NCBI GenBank assembly: GCA_020747015.1
Contig: JAGTJM010000093.1
Location: forward strand, 1 to 64,000
DNA length: 64,000 nucleotides
Direction: 5' to 3'
Origin: Pyrenochaeta sp. MPI-SDFR-AT-0127
Lineage: Eukaryota; Ascomycota; Dothideomycetes; Pleosporales; Cucurbitariaceae
In this document: positions 24,194 to 36,300 of the stretch, piece by piece
Position numbering within the stretch: position 1 is the stretch's first letter
How the letters are laid out: each line of letters opens with the position of its first letter
Position numbers and translations under genes: made by a program
Notes under the pieces: generated by a model
Seen by the model: the letters and a program-made list of their open reading frames with translations, nothing else
The model's database searches: none
Told to the model about the DNA's origin: nothing

Positions 24194-25099
24194 TTTGAAC
24201 TATCATCAAGCGTTTTCAGCTTCAGAACTGGTCAACCGAGTGGAATTTCCTTCGATTTCAGCGAGGTTATCATGGTCTGTTCAGAATGTAAACAATATTT
24301 GAAGCGCGATAGGCATTTCTATACTTAATAGCTACCTTTTCAGAGCATCCGGTCTCCTTGAGGTCCGTTCTGGACGTGTGCTGATGATTAATTATTTTCA
24401 TGTTACAAGATGGGAACCACGCAAACAGTCAATAGAGCACAATAATGTATGATTACATACCTGCCACACCGATCTTTTAACATTGGTTCTTAGCCTAGCA
24501 TATGCACTTTCACGTGCAAGGATACGTGAACCTGCAGGGACTATTTCATTACATGAATCCATGCCGATTGCTACCCACTCCAGCGTCGGACCTGTGTAAG
24601 CACGTGTCCCGTAAGATATCTTACACACGGACCCTAGCTTGGAATAGCTGGTTCGGCATCTGCAAGGTACAAAAATATGTGGAGCGCGATCGGCTTCGGC
24701 TCTCCTCTGCACGGGCCGAACCGAACTCCGTACTAAGCACGCGCTGTATACTAATCATCCTTCTGTCTTTCCAATAATATGGCGCCCTCTGTCGTACTGC
24801 GGTCTCGACGACTTCCGTCGAAAGTGGCGTCTACCTTGCATCAAGCGTCCGGGCGGGACCCGGATTGCCGCGCAATGGGCTAAAATCTGAGCCTATCTAC
24901 GCCTGTGGAGCAATTGGTTAGCGCAGATGACTGCGACACATGCTGTATAAATGCCTGGAGCCGTCGATGAGATCTTCACTTCCTTCGTAGGTCTTCGCTA
25001 AAAATCTTGATCTCGGTTGACTCCCAGGCATACAGCTTGTGCCCAGTTTCTTGGTTTCACCAGGCCCAATCCTATCCGTCGAAAGATTTTGTTCCCAGT
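24194..25099. other. intergenic, no gene seen
   Basis: This is the 906-bp interval before the amidohydrolase. A segment at about 24905-24945 resembles the 5' half of a tRNA, but no T-arm follows. Otherwise it is promoter sequence. Confidence 0.55.
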
Positions 25100-26410
25100 A
25101 TGGCTTCATTTCTTTTGCGAGATGTTCGCATCTTTACTGGCGAAGAAACAATCGACAAAGGCTTCGTTCTCGTGGAAGATGGCAAGATCAAATCCGTTGG
25201 TCCTGTTTCGGACATTCCACCAGTCTCTGTGACTATATACTCGAAACCAGGGCATACTATTCTACCAGGTCTGATTGATTGCCATATCCATGCCGACATG
25301 GCCGACCCGAAAGCGTTGCCTCAGGCACTGCGTTTTGGTGTCACCACCGTCTGCGAGATGCACAACGAAATCGACAATGTACGATTACTGAAAAAGCAGA
25401 CGCTGGAGCCTGATACCGCATCCTACAAGACTGCTGGTCAAGCTGCGACTATCGAGAATGGGTGGCCAATTCCAGTGATATTGGCCCACGATAGTAGTCC
25501 AGAAGTTTTGGACGCGATTTCCAAGTGGCCGAAGCTGAGCAATCGCGACAACGTCGTTGAGTATTTGGAGTGGGCGACGAAGGAGATCCAGCCAGACTAC
25601 ATCAAGTTGATGCATGAGAGCGGCACCGTGATGGGCCGCAAACTGGACTATCCAACTGTGGAGTTGCAGCGTACAATCGTCGAAGAAGCGAAGGCACGAG
25701 GATATTTAACCGTTGCACATGCCTTATCTCTCCAGGATACACTTGATGTGCTCGAGGCTGGCGTCAATGGCTTGACGCACACCTTCTGCGACAAGCCACC
25801 AACCCAGGAGGTGATTGATGCGTACAAGAAGAACAACGCATGGCTCAACCCGACGCTTGCCGCACTTGGCAGCTTGACAACTGAGGGCAAAGAACTTCAG
25901 CACCAGTTTGCACATGATTCGAGGGTGAAAGGATTGATTGATGAGGATCGGGTCGGCAATATGTGTCAATGTATGGCCTTCGCTGTGGAGCACGGAAAAG
26001 TTGAAAACGCGTATGAGAGCGTGAAAGTGCTACGTGAAGCAGGCATTGACATTTTGTGGTCAGTATGATCTATAACATTGACATAACACGACCCGCTGAT
26101 GAAACACAGTGGAAGCGACTCTGCGGGTCCAGCGAAGGGTACTGCATTTGGGTTATCGATGCATCACGAGCTGCACCTCTTTGTACACAAAATAGGCATG
26201 ACTCCCGCGGAAGCTCTTCGGTCAGCTACCAGTCTGGTTGCGAAGCGCTTCAAGTTCGAGGACCGCGGGAGACTGGCAGAGGGATTGAACGCCGATTTAC
26301 TTTTAGTGGAGGGCAATCCGCTCATTGACATTGATGCGACATTGAATATTTGCGGCGTCTGGCGTGAGGGCAAGTTGTGCAGTGCGCATGCTTCGAACCT
26401 CAATGAGTAA
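25100..26410 (+). CDS. metal-dependent amidohydrolase (imidazolonepropionase/M38-like)
   Basis: Exons 25100-26058 and 26110-26410 give 419 residues. The binuclear-metal TIM-barrel set is complete: HIH (H62, H64) after ILPGLID, K170 in YIKLMHESG (position of the carboxylated lysine), H208 in TVAHAL, H228 in LTHTF and D323 in GSDSAGP, which the splice creates. The small beta-sandwich is formed by the N-terminal RDVRIFTG and the C-terminal ADLLLVEGNPL. The family hydrolyses cyclic amides, peptides with C-terminal proline or arginine, and toxins such as ochratoxin. No signal peptide is seen, so it is probably cytosolic. Substrate unknown. The longer frame to the left starts at TTG and is not used. 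Confidence 0.9.
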
Positions 26411-26577
26411 TAATTTCAAGGCAAACTGAATAGCGCATGTGAAGACGCCCATCGATGTGGTGAATGAGAAAGACACAATGGCAAACCACAAGTTGAAAAA
26501 GTACACTTTGACATACCAGCAATTTGAATTTGCATTGGTTATTTATGTCATCAAATCCGTCTTTCAAATTCAACCCG

Positions 26578-27315
26578 TTATTGATCTGAGCTTGATAAGA
26601 TCTCTTCCCGAACCCAAGCTAAATACACTGATTTGAGCGTCATGACAATCTCATCCCACTCCTCAATGGTCAAATTCGTGACGCATTGGCTCGCCAGCTT
26701 CTTCGATGCCACCAACTGCTCTAGTCTCTCTCCAATGCCCCCCTCTAGTCTAGTTCTCAACCCCATGGATTCATCGCCTAAGATCACCCTTGCCAGTCCT
26801 GCAGCTCTTACAAAGACCCAAACGACAACCCGATAGTTTGGTGGCGTCCTCGTCAAACATATTTCAACGAAAAAACTAATATATCTATCACGATCGCTCG
26901 TGGCCTCTTTGATGTGTCTCTGTTCCAAATTGAACCTCGCGGATCGTATGCTGCCCGATGTTGGCCTTGTGAATGTACTAGGGTTCACCAGCCAGCTCTC
27001 TTTGGAAATGATGTCCATGAGTCCAGGGTAAATGTTTCGAAAGCGAAGATCCGCCACCCAGACGTAGGATCCAAAGAGAATAGACAAGAGCTCGCCCCAT
27101 ATTGTTTTACAAGTCAAGAGGAAATTTCGTATCGATAGGGGGAGCTGGGCGAATATGCCCCGAACATGCTTTGCATGCCGTTCACGCCTACTCTTTCTCT
27201 CGAACTTATAAACAATTCTTGCGTAGATTTCATTTCTGAGCTCTGGCGGCAGGTCCAGAAGCCGGAAAGGCGCAGTCGTGATTTGCTGGCGGCTGCCGCT
27301 TGGCGATGTGCTCAT
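26578..27315 (-). CDS. hypothetical protein with F-box-like LPPELRNEIY motif
   Basis: This is a single ATG-started exon of 245 residues. The opening RLLDLPPELRNEIYARIV is the motif shared by many fungal F-box-like/2EXR/DUF7730 proteins. It is followed by LLTCKTIWGELLSILFGSY, the usual second conserved block. The rest is helical and unremarkable. No function is known for this group. It is a distant relative, by motif only, of the DUF7730 protein at 9.5 kb. It is convergent with the amidohydrolase gene. Confidence 0.7.
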   Translation of the reverse strand: MSTSPSGSRQQITTAPFRLLDLPPELRNEIYARIVYKFERKSRRERHAKHVRGIFAQLPLSIRNFLLTCKTIWGELLSILFGSYVWVADLRFRNIYPGLMDIISKESWLVNPSTFTRPTSGSIRSARFNLEQRHIKEATSDRDRYISFFVEICLTRTPPNYRVVVWVFVRAAGLARVILGDESMGLRTRLEGGIGERLEQLVASKKLASQCVTNLTIEEWDEIVMTLKSVYLAWVREEILSSSDQ

Positions 27316-27985
27316 CGTCCAGGTCCTGATGGTGTTGATCGATGCTAGGTAGCACTAGGTTGGAATTATGACGGAATTTCTGGTCGCGCTCAGAATGAAA
27401 GTACTTTGTCCGTTGACTTGTTGCTTCGCCTCCATCTGTGAGACAACGAAGGCTATTGGAGTAATGAGTCTTCGCAGACAATTTCGTTAAGAAGCAGTAA
27501 TAGACAATAAATATGCGCGATTTCATGGCGTGTAATATATTTATACTGTATGCATCTGAAGACGCTAAGATGCGCATCGACTAGTGAAGATTGTGATTGG
27601 ACTCCTGCAGGTGTCCAGCTAGGCAGCAGCGACCCATCCCGCCAACATCTCCACTCTACTCTAGGCGTCACAACTCTTACCAAATGAAAAGAAGCTCATC
27701 CGGTATGCGGTACAAATCGGATGTACTCTTCCACAAAGCACGAAATAGTACTTGCAAAAGGATTGGCAAGCGCTGGCTTAGAGTTAACAATATCACTCAT
27801 GGGCAGCTCTCAACACTGGCAGACGAAATTAGAGCAAGGTCATTACAAACCAGAAAGATTTTCTGGATTTTGATAAAGGTAACTCCCATAGCTGCCTTTC
27901 GTCTTGCCAACGCCGATGCAAAGGTCATGCGGTTGACACTCTTGAAGTCATCTGTATTAAACTGGCCACATTATTGACCTTGCAA
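27316..27985. other. intergenic, no gene seen
   Basis: A 126-codon plus frame at 27597-27977 has no family signature and an implausible composition. Nothing else stands out. Confidence 0.5.
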
Positions 27986-29175
27986 CTAGAATGCAACACA
28001 AGCAGGAAAATTATTGGTGTTCCCAAGAATACCTGGTGCCGCACAAACCTGACTGCAGCATAGTTCAGGGCTATTAAAATCGCATTGCGCAAGGGTTGGA
28101 GCGCATGTGGGTGTAGGCTGAGGCAGGGAGCTCGAAGATGGCGTTACGGAGGTTGAAGATAGAACCTGCAGTGTACTAGAGGCAATGCTGCTAGTACTTG
28201 TGCCAAGCGCTAGCGTCACGGTCGAAGATGGAGCCTCGGAGCTCGAAGACGAAGCCTGTGTGCTGGACGCAACGCCGCTAATAGTCGAGCTGGAGGCCGA
28301 GAAGAATGAGGATGACGACGACAATCCAGCAGTACTTGTCGACCGAACTGAAGAAGAGGATGATACGCTGTTGCATTTGCCGAACCCTCCCTGACAACCG
28401 GTACCACAGTACGCTTCAGTACTTCCACTTTTTGATATTAGCCGGAAGAAAAGGAACGCAGGCAAGAACCTTACCAATATGACTGATCAGAGCAGCAGTC
28501 GCCCCATTTTGAGCCCAAGCACGTCATCCCCCCTGGAGAAGCGTTGTATTGATAGCCGCATCGAGCGTTGGTGGATACCTTGAGCGTAGACGAGGGAGTG
28601 GCTGGAGAAGAACGTGTGGATGAAGGAGTCACCGACGGCGAAATATAAACGGAGGGTCTAATGCTCGACGATGTTCCAGAGCAAGTACCGAATGCAGAAT
28701 TACATCCGGTCTTGCAGTACGCTGACGTGCTACCGCACCATCCGTATTGGCTGTTCTTTCATTAGCAACATGGGCATCGTTCGTGATTAAGTCGATTGTA
28801 CCTGCAGCAGTTTCCAAATTTTGAGTTCAGGCAAGAGTAGCCTTTGCTTCCTCCACAGCTACCATCTTGGGAAGTCTTCCCTATGGGCACAGGGGAGACG
28901 ATTGGAAGAGAAGCGGATGAAGAAGCGGACGGCGAAGAGGTCGATTGACATGATCCGTATCCAGACTGGCATCCTGTTCCACAATAGTCGCGTGTAGAAC
29001 CACAGTAGCCGTATGAAGAACAGCAGTCACCAAAACTGGAACCCTGGCAGGTAAAGCCGAACGACGGACCGCACCGAGCTGAAGTACTGATGGAGCCACC
29101 GGCGGGACGAGGGGCTGCGCGTGTACTCTGAACAGCCACAAGGACTGTCAGAACTGACAGGAGAGATGACAACAT
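27986..29175 (-). CDS. secreted chitin-binding protein with three CBM18 modules
   Basis: Exons 29175-28802, 28750-28475 and 28427-27986 (complement) give 363 residues. A signal peptide (MLSSLLSVLTVLVAVQSTRA) is followed by three hevein-type CBM18 modules: about 35-77 (FGDCCSSYGYCGS), 107-149 (FGNCCSQYGWCGS) and 185-232 (WGDCCSDQSYCGS). Modules 2 and 3 are completed only by splicing. A long Ser/Thr-rich, probably O-glycosylated linker leads to a C-terminal cluster with six cysteines (CAPTLAQC, ELCCSQVC, ACVAF). CBM18 binds chitin. In plant-associated fungi such proteins can shield hyphae or bind chitin fragments; that role is inference. No catalytic domain is present. The upstream in-frame TTG is not used. 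Confidence 0.9.
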
Positions 29176-31097
29176 GTTGGACTTTAGATTACTTAGAAAT
29201 ACCGGTAACCGCAAGATATAAATTGATGCTGGAAATGAGAGGACGCCCGTTGTACAGGGCTTACAGTGGCGACTAGAAGCAAGTGCTGACCCAAGGCATT
29301 AAGTATTCAAGAAAAGAAGCAAACAAACAACTCAACGGTTCCACAATCTCAGGGGTGAGCACCTTTTCGACTGCCGGGCTGAACGAGGCGTAAAAATGAC
29401 CAGCTGAATTGGGCACTCATGATTGGCGCCAGATCGGTCTAGTAGGCATTCGCATCGATTGATGCAGCCTAGACACTCGCTTGGGTTGGCAAGGCTGGTC
29501 TCAGGGTGGGTACAGCAATGAAAAAATCTGGATGCCGAGCGCTTGATGAGGCTGAGATCTAAGACTTCCAAATATGGAAATCACCGAACCCTAACCTATG
29601 TAGGCTTGAGTCTGGCTATATCAGAAATTGCGAAGAGCGTGGAGGTCGTCAGCGTGTTAGATCAGTCATACCTAATGTAGATTTGTTCTAATCTCCATAC
29701 CGTGCGCTTTCGGCGCTCCCGCCCCATGTAGACACGTCCTTTCGCCTCATCGCGTAAACCAATCTGTACCCAAATCAAACATAAAGAGAGATATAACGTA
29801 GAATGTATTGCGCCTAGCAAGAATGGAGACTATTCAAGGACCTCGGTGCTCTGTTGATTGGGGTTATCCTCTGCACCGTTTAGAGCTAGCGAACAGCATA
29901 GTTGCCCTGTTCTGTGCGCCCCTTTGCCATCGCTTGTGCGTTGGGCGGGAGAAGATGCTGAGTCATGGGCGCTGATCTGCTTCGACTCGCATCCATTGTG
30001 GCTTACATGGGCTGGTGGAGGAAGCAGAACTAGAAGCTAACTAATTAGGAGCTTACCATTCGAGAAACTCGTCGGCACCTGATTTCGTCCCTTCTTTGTT
30101 GATGGCCCGTGAAGGACAATCGCATGTCAAGAATCGGCGGCAATACAATTTCTCCAGCCTCATTACTATGTGTACCACTGTTTTCAAGCTTGGCCATATA
30201 CGCAACGGAGCGCATTTCTTGTATATCTCACCTAATTTTGACACGGGATCAGTTTAATCATCCGGATCTTCTTGGTCAATGTGTAGGGCATCATCCAACC
30301 CACAGCATCCGTGACCGAAAAGTGTACCGCAGATGCTCCAATACACAATAGAATCTGACAGTTTTCTCACTAACATCCTATGCGCTCTAAAATGCCGAAG
30401 TGAACGTAATCTTAAACCGCAAGTCAACTTGATGCTGTACTTGACCGCCTGTAGCTTGTTTAAAGCAAATTAAGATAATAGATAGCTTGACATGCTCTTT
30501 GATGAGTGGTCGAATTTAGCTGAGAGCCTGTTCATTTGCTCCGTTTCAAACCGCCAGTAAGCCTAAATAGGGCACCGTCTTCAAGACTGAGCTCAGACCG
30601 GAGGCGTGTTCAGCAAAGCGATGGTTTGAACAACACAACTGGAGGTTTTGCTTTGTTAGCGTCCACACTAGACTGTAAACACTGTTTAGTGCTTACTGGC
30701 CCCATAATTCTTCCCCTTTAAGCAAAACGGGCCTACGGTACAGCAGCTGCTACTTTTGACTCCATTTTCTGCCTTCGGCTCCGTTATGCTGCGATCTGTG
30801 TAGGATGCTCTCCCACGTCAGAGTCACGTGACTTGCCACGTGATAGAAACGGAGAATCTACTGAGATGGCAGGAACCTTGCTACAGCGCTCTACCGTAAA
30901 CGAGACCAAAACGGCGGTATAAACCGGAGCAACCGAACAGGTCCTGAAACACGCTGAGTATTCTCAAATGATATTAAGAGATGCGCTATTTGTGCCTCCA
31001 CATCGTTGACCTTTGCTCGCTAAATAAACTCCGGTTTGTGCTGGGAACAAGTTGAGTGAGGTCATGAAGGCAGGTGAGCTTTGAGACGCATTAACAA
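29176..31097. other. gene-poor interval
   Basis: No gene is supported. Features seen: a TATA-like stretch just upstream of the CBM18 gene near 29216-29225, and a group of CACGT cores at 30813-30842 (listed separately). Frames here are short and overlapping. Confidence 0.5.
30813..30844. promoter_or_regulatory. cluster of CACGTG-type E-box sites
   Basis: Within 32 bp there are a CACGTC, the perfect palindrome GTCACGTGAC (30823-30832) and a further CACGTG (30837-30842). GTCACGTGAC is the type of site bound by Cbf1-like or other bHLH factors. A TATAAA lies about 80 bp downstream, but no clear gene starts there, so the target is unknown. Confidence 0.35.
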
Positions 31098-31592
31098 TTA
31101 ATCGAAGCAATACAAGATCTCTTTTCCCTTGGGTACCAGAGAAGATGAACCCTCCAGACATGGCCAAAGGTAACGCTGCAAAAGCTTGCAACGTGAGTCT
31201 AACACTTTGCTGCCCCGTCCAAGTTTGTCGCCCGCCTTGTCCGAATTCCAGGACCGTACACAAATCGATTGGAAGAACGAACAAGAGAAATGTTTAGCAC
31301 GAAATTTAAGACAGAGCGACAAGTATGAAGAAGAATGCGCATCAATGTAGTGTTCTACGATATGCGCCCTGTCTCGTTCCAACGACGCACAGCTTGTTGT
31401 ACTTGTAGCCTCTAGCACACCATGTTCAATCACTGGCTTGACGCCGAACAAGAAGGTATCCATCTGCCTCTCTGTATGCAGTCTCGACAGTTTTTCCGGG
31501 AAAGTTCCTTCCGCTTGCTTGTCCGTTTTGTCGTTTGAGTCACCACGGTCTTGCACAATGACGTCTGATTTCTCAGCAGTTAAATTACTCAT
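31098..31592 (-). CDS. doubtful hypothetical protein
   Basis: An ATG-started minus frame of 164 residues begins with a polar stretch (MSNLTAEKSDVIVQ) and ends in a Cys/Ser-rich part. A second minus frame (30964-31284) overlaps its 3' half and contains hydrophobic segments, so a splice from the first to the second is possible. I recognise no family and see no decisive splice pair. It could be a lineage-specific gene or chance. Confidence 0.25.
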   Translation of the reverse strand: MSNLTAEKSDVIVQDRGDSNDKTDKQAEGTFPEKLSRLHTERQMDTFLFGVKPVIEHGVLEATSTTSCASLERDRAHIVEHYIDAHSSSYLSLCLKFRAKHFSCSFFQSICVRSWNSDKAGDKLGRGSKVLDSRCKLLQRYLWPCLEGSSSLVPKGKEILYCFD

Positions 31593-31674
31593 CCCTAAAA
31601 CGCGCCAAGTGCTTACCAGTCAACACCAACCTGCCCAAAAAAAGTGCACATTGGTGAAATGATAACAAAGAAGA

Positions 31675-31692
31675 GAGTATATATATAATTCT
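31675..31692 (+). promoter_or_regulatory. TATA-like element upstream of the SRR1-domain gene
   Basis: The sequence gagtatatatataattc lies about 170 bp before the ATG at 31861. It is an AT-alternating TATA-type stretch in the expected direction. Function is inferred from composition and position only. Confidence 0.3.
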
Positions 31693-31860
31693 TGCGAATC
31701 TCAGTGTAAATCTCATTATCGCATCCACTTTCATCGCGGCCTTTCACAGTAGGACGCACTGAAGAGCATCATTTAAGACAGCACTTTGCTAGAGCCCATA
31801 CATTGATTTTTATCATATATTCATATCCCGGATACCTGTTCTCTATATCTCCTGTCAAAT

Positions 31861-32616
31861 ATGCCGCATGTAATCGAAGATGTTGTGGAGGCATATTTTC
31901 ACCAAAAGCCACCTCGCAAATTGAGAACAAAAGTACCATCTCGCGAAACGAGGAACCTTCTAGCAACGCTAGAGCACTACCAGGGGTTTTATGAACATTC
32001 TCGGTTGTCGCAAACCATCAGTCAGCTACTACAAGCGATGCTCAGAACTGCCACAGTCCCTCCAACCCGGATACTTTCTCTAGGCTTAGGGAGCCTTAAC
32101 ATCGGAAGGGGACAGACACGGAGGCTAAAGCAACTCACCATACTTCTAGCCCTTCGAGACACCCTGAAACAGTCGACCGGAAAATTGGTTGAGGTATACG
32201 CACAGGATCCTGCATTCACCGGCGCCGACGAAGCATTTCTTCACATCCTTGGCATTCACATCCTACGAACACCATCTGGGTCAGAACTCGGCGAAGCCGC
32301 ATCCATCATCGACCACTCAACCATCGTATATTCGCCCTTCTTGACACTTGAAGCGTACGAGCAGCTCCTGATGAACACTGCATCACCAGTGCAGTACTTA
32401 GTGGGTGACGACTTCAATTCACTTTTGAGCAAGTGGCCGAAGCGTAGCACAGAAAGAGGGCAAGTAGAAAGCATACTCAAGTCATCGTTATCAGCATACC
32501 GCAAAAGAGCGATACCCGGAAAAGACTTCTGGGTGGAAGAGGACGCCACATTCCCAATGGCTATGTATGAGAGGGCAGGTGACACTGTAAAGAGAACAAG
32601 AAAAGCTAAACTCTGA
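31861..32616 (+). CDS. SRR1-domain protein
   Basis: A single exon of 251 residues with an ATG start. The SRR1-like core is clear: RILSLGLGSLNIGRGQTRRLKQL, then LLALRDTL, VEVYAQDPAFTGADEAFLHILG, and STIVYSPFLTLEAYEQLL. These correspond to the glycine-rich nucleotide-binding-like loop and following strands of the family. SRR1 proteins act in plant light signalling, and the yeast relative Ber1 is linked to microtubule and proteasome functions. In filamentous fungi many short paralogues exist and none has a defined biochemical role. The C-terminal TVKRTRKAKL is basic. Confidence 0.78.
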   Translation: MPHVIEDVVEAYFHQKPPRKLRTKVPSRETRNLLATLEHYQGFYEHSRLSQTISQLLQAMLRTATVPPTRILSLGLGSLNIGRGQTRRLKQLTILLALRDTLKQSTGKLVEVYAQDPAFTGADEAFLHILGIHILRTPSGSELGEAASIIDHSTIVYSPFLTLEAYEQLLMNTASPVQYLVGDDFNSLLSKWPKRSTERGQVESILKSSLSAYRKRAIPGKDFWVEEDATFPMAMYERAGDTVKRTRKAKL

Positions 32617-33365
32617 AAAAGTTAACAATTTACTATTCCCCCATACCACTAGCTGATGACTCCTTGATTCCTTGTGCAACGTTTTCATGCTGAGGGCAGA
32701 TTCCAACCTAAGTTGCACATCAATGCAGATGCGTGACAGCAAAAGAAAAAGTATTCGAAATGGTAAGCCAAACCAAAGCCAATTCCGTTAAGCACGGGAC
32801 TCAATGTAACAAGTTGAGGTAGGACATGAGAAACAGTCGGAAGAGGTGCTGGCTATCAGTACAGAAGATTGATCCCACGTGGGGTGAAATTGAGCCACGA
32901 GCGGATGTCCCTTGGTAGCGCTCCAGGCATGATGGGCTTTCATCTGGCGACCTATCCAGAAGTAGCAAATACCGTGCATCGGATGCAGGACCGAAGAGGA
33001 AAAGCCGTTTCAAAAGCAATTAGCACATATTCAGCATAGTGAAGCCATCGTGTCGTTGAAGGGCTGCTTTGGCGGGGCGGTCGGCCGTGAGGCTGAGTTT
33101 TTGATGATGTTTAATGGTTGGTGGCGCATCACCACCAATAATTGAGCGGCACTACCCCTCAAGCTTCTTCCCGTCCCTCCTCTCCTGTCGCAATACGTCT
33201 GAGGACGCGAGATACGAAAATGGCCGCAGCCCAGCCGGTGAAGGCCGTCACGCGGCGGCGATCGTCATACCGGTACTTCTATTCATATCCGTCCCACATC
33301 CCGCCCGTGCTTCTGTTCACTCCAGCCTCGTCGCTTGTTTCACCTGTTTGTGCGACATAGCTACA
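32617..33365. other. intergenic, no gene seen
   Basis: This interval of 749 bp holds the promoter of the TPR gene in its last 250 bp. I see nothing else. Confidence 0.6.
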
Positions 33366-36300
33366 ATGGGTTTATTTTCGAAGAAGCTGAAGGACAAGTT
33401 TACGCGGCCAAATAGTGTTGCGGGTCCTTCCGCTGGCCCGAGCCAATATCAAACTCCCAATCAGTATGCCGTCCCTCGAGCAATTCGACGTTGCACATTA
33501 TAGTAAAAACGGATCGAGGCTGAACCTCTGACAGGCTGCCATACCGCCCAAACCCAGCGCCAGGCGGAGTTGGAGGACCACCGGCAGTGCCAGAGGTCGT
33601 CACGAACCCGCCAGCTTCTGCCAACGTCCCCAGTCAAGTGTCGAAGCAGCAATTGGATGCTGGCCTATTTCGCAATGCGGCCGACGAGAAGACAGCTGCA
33701 GGCGACTTCGTGTCTGCCATTACGCTCTATGAGCAGGCTATTAAATTGACTCCTAATGATGCCGAGCTTTTACTTTCCCGAGCGATGGCTTATCGGCTAT
33801 CTAATCCACCACAGTATCAAGCTGCGCTTCGTGATGCTAATGCTGCAATTCAATCTGACCCTACGAGCTGGTACGCATGGCATACTAAGGGCGAACTAAT
33901 GGGGTGTTTGAATGACTTCGATGGTGCTGATGAAGCGTTTCGCGAGGCGTACGCCTCTGCCACGGGTATGGACAAGATCAAAGTGCAGACTAGCATGGGC
34001 GACAACAGGAGGAAGCGAGAACTCGCGAATGAGACTCCATCTCAAATTCACGCATCGTCTCAGCCTCAGGTTACGGACCCACATAGTATACCATACCAGC
34101 AGCAGACGCTACCCTCTCCCCAACCAACACAACCGTCTTACTATACCAATACACGAACAAGCATACATTCTGAACTTCCCTCGCCCTCGAGTCCTGCTTC
34201 TACATACTCAACGCCAACTTTGACTTCATCGCTTTCGGTGCCGACCCAGAGCACGCCTGCATATTCGAATCCCTCAACCCCAGCACCAACAGAACGAACG
34301 CCTTCGCCGTATTATCCTACGCCTACAGCGCCGGCCGTGCAGAGTCAGCCTACTCCTGCACCAGAGAGGACGCCATCAATTTCCGTCAATGCTGCCCCGA
34401 ATGCGCCCAGCTACGTAACGTCGACTCCAGCAACTACGCCGCAAACTACATATGGCAATACTCTTCAGCCAAATCTGACGTCTTCAAGCCTTGGAAGCAG
34501 TCAAGCCGCAGCTCCATCATTAATTCGTCCCCCACCGAGCCCATCTTTGGGCACGAGAACTCTAGGTACCACCTCCACACCAGCGCGTAAGTATACTGAA
34601 AGCGAAATGTGTCCCCTCGGGCTGAAATTGCACAGAATCAGCCTCAAGCACAGCAAATACAGCCCGACAAACCGTTCAGCGTCAACACAATACCTCTAAC
34701 GTTAACCAAACCCCAACCACGACTATACCATTCACGCCAGCGGACCTATCAGCCCTTACAGAAGACGTCCCATCAGAACCACCGCCAGACTATACACCCT
34801 CTGGAAACCCTCAGCAGGCTACTATCACTACTGCGGAGCTTAATGCTAAGCTGACCGAGCTCGAGATTATCATTGCTGGGAAAAACAAAGGCAAACTGAT
34901 GGTTCGACCGTATACAGGAGCGCAGCAGATCGATGCGGTACAGCTTTTGTATGTTGGACTCACGGCCGCGCAGCTCACAACGCGTGAAATCCCCACTATT
35001 ACGTATTTACATCCGACACATAGTATGTGCAAATGGCTCTGAGGTTGAAAATATGACTAATTAGGTGCAGGCAAAATGCACGTTGACATCAACAAGTATC
35101 CTGGAAACACCTTTTTGGATATGGACCCTGAGAGCGGCTCATTTTATGACGGACAACTACCAGGGACTACTACCGTTGGCGGATACTCGGAAGAGTATCG
35201 CAGCCATCAACTTCTACTGGCTCCTGCGCTGAATCTGCATCTTGAGGCGAATGTTGGCTTGCCTACAATCCCATTGATTCGTATTGTGACAAGACTTCAG
35301 ACCCTGAGGTACTCTCGGCTGGAAGATGATCAAGGTCTTGCGAGCTTCCTCGGGCTTTCGCAAGTCAATACACTTCAATTCGGCTTTGGGGCCGGAGGAA
35401 CTCGCCAAAGGCGCATCGACAGCTTATGCCTCATGCTTACACGCGCATTTTACGATGAGCCACTTCGCTTCACTGATTTCACCAAGGCCCGCACATTTAC
35501 AAGCAACTTCCTCACTTCTGCTGACCAAGAAACGAAAACGCGCAATTTCCTTTTTCAAATACTGCTAGGCTACGAGCTACTTCTCCGCCTCAAGCTCCAG
35601 CCAGCACTTACCTCATACGCTGGGATCATGACGGATTATATCTCTGCACTCATCGTAACTGCGGATCTTTTCATGCAAAATGTACAAATCACTACTCCAA
35701 CCACCATCCCCGCAACTTCAACTATCACGACTCCGCCACGATATGCCTTCTTTGCCACGAATCACCAGCGGAACGCTGAAGGCCTCATTCGCATCGCCGA
35801 AGCGCTTTCGTGGCCTCTCATGGATGAGACGCGCCGCTGCCTTGAAACCGCGTACTTCGATCTAACATCAGGTACTAGCACTGCCTCCTACGACACTTAT
35901 GACTGGCTTTTTGGGCTTGTTATGCCTGGAAAGTTCTTCAGGCACCGCGTGATAAGCACGCTTGTCGACGCAACTCCAAGCATTAGAAATTGGAAGGGAG
36001 CACCCTACTATGACAATGGTATCGCTGTGAAGAATAAGAGCTATTGGCCTAAGCGCACGGTTCTCGGCCGTGTTCTTGGTGGATTGCGGAATCCCAAAAG
36101 TGTCTGTGGCTGGCTTGGCCCTCTGCCCGCACCGTCCGGCAAAGACAAGAACGGGGTCGAAATACAAGGCTGGATCTCACTCAATGCGCGAAGGTTGGAC
36201 ATACCCGTCCCGATCATTCGACTCCCAAAACCACTGGAAGCGCTAGGGTTTACGGAAACAAGTCCAGAGACAAACGAGCAGATCATCACTGCTATAGTCG

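Noticed and set aside
24903..24946. tRNA-like stretch (gagcaattggttagcgcag)
   Set aside because: The D-arm/A-box resemblance is good, but no anticodon stem pairing and no T-arm (GGTTCGA) follows, so no tRNA is called.
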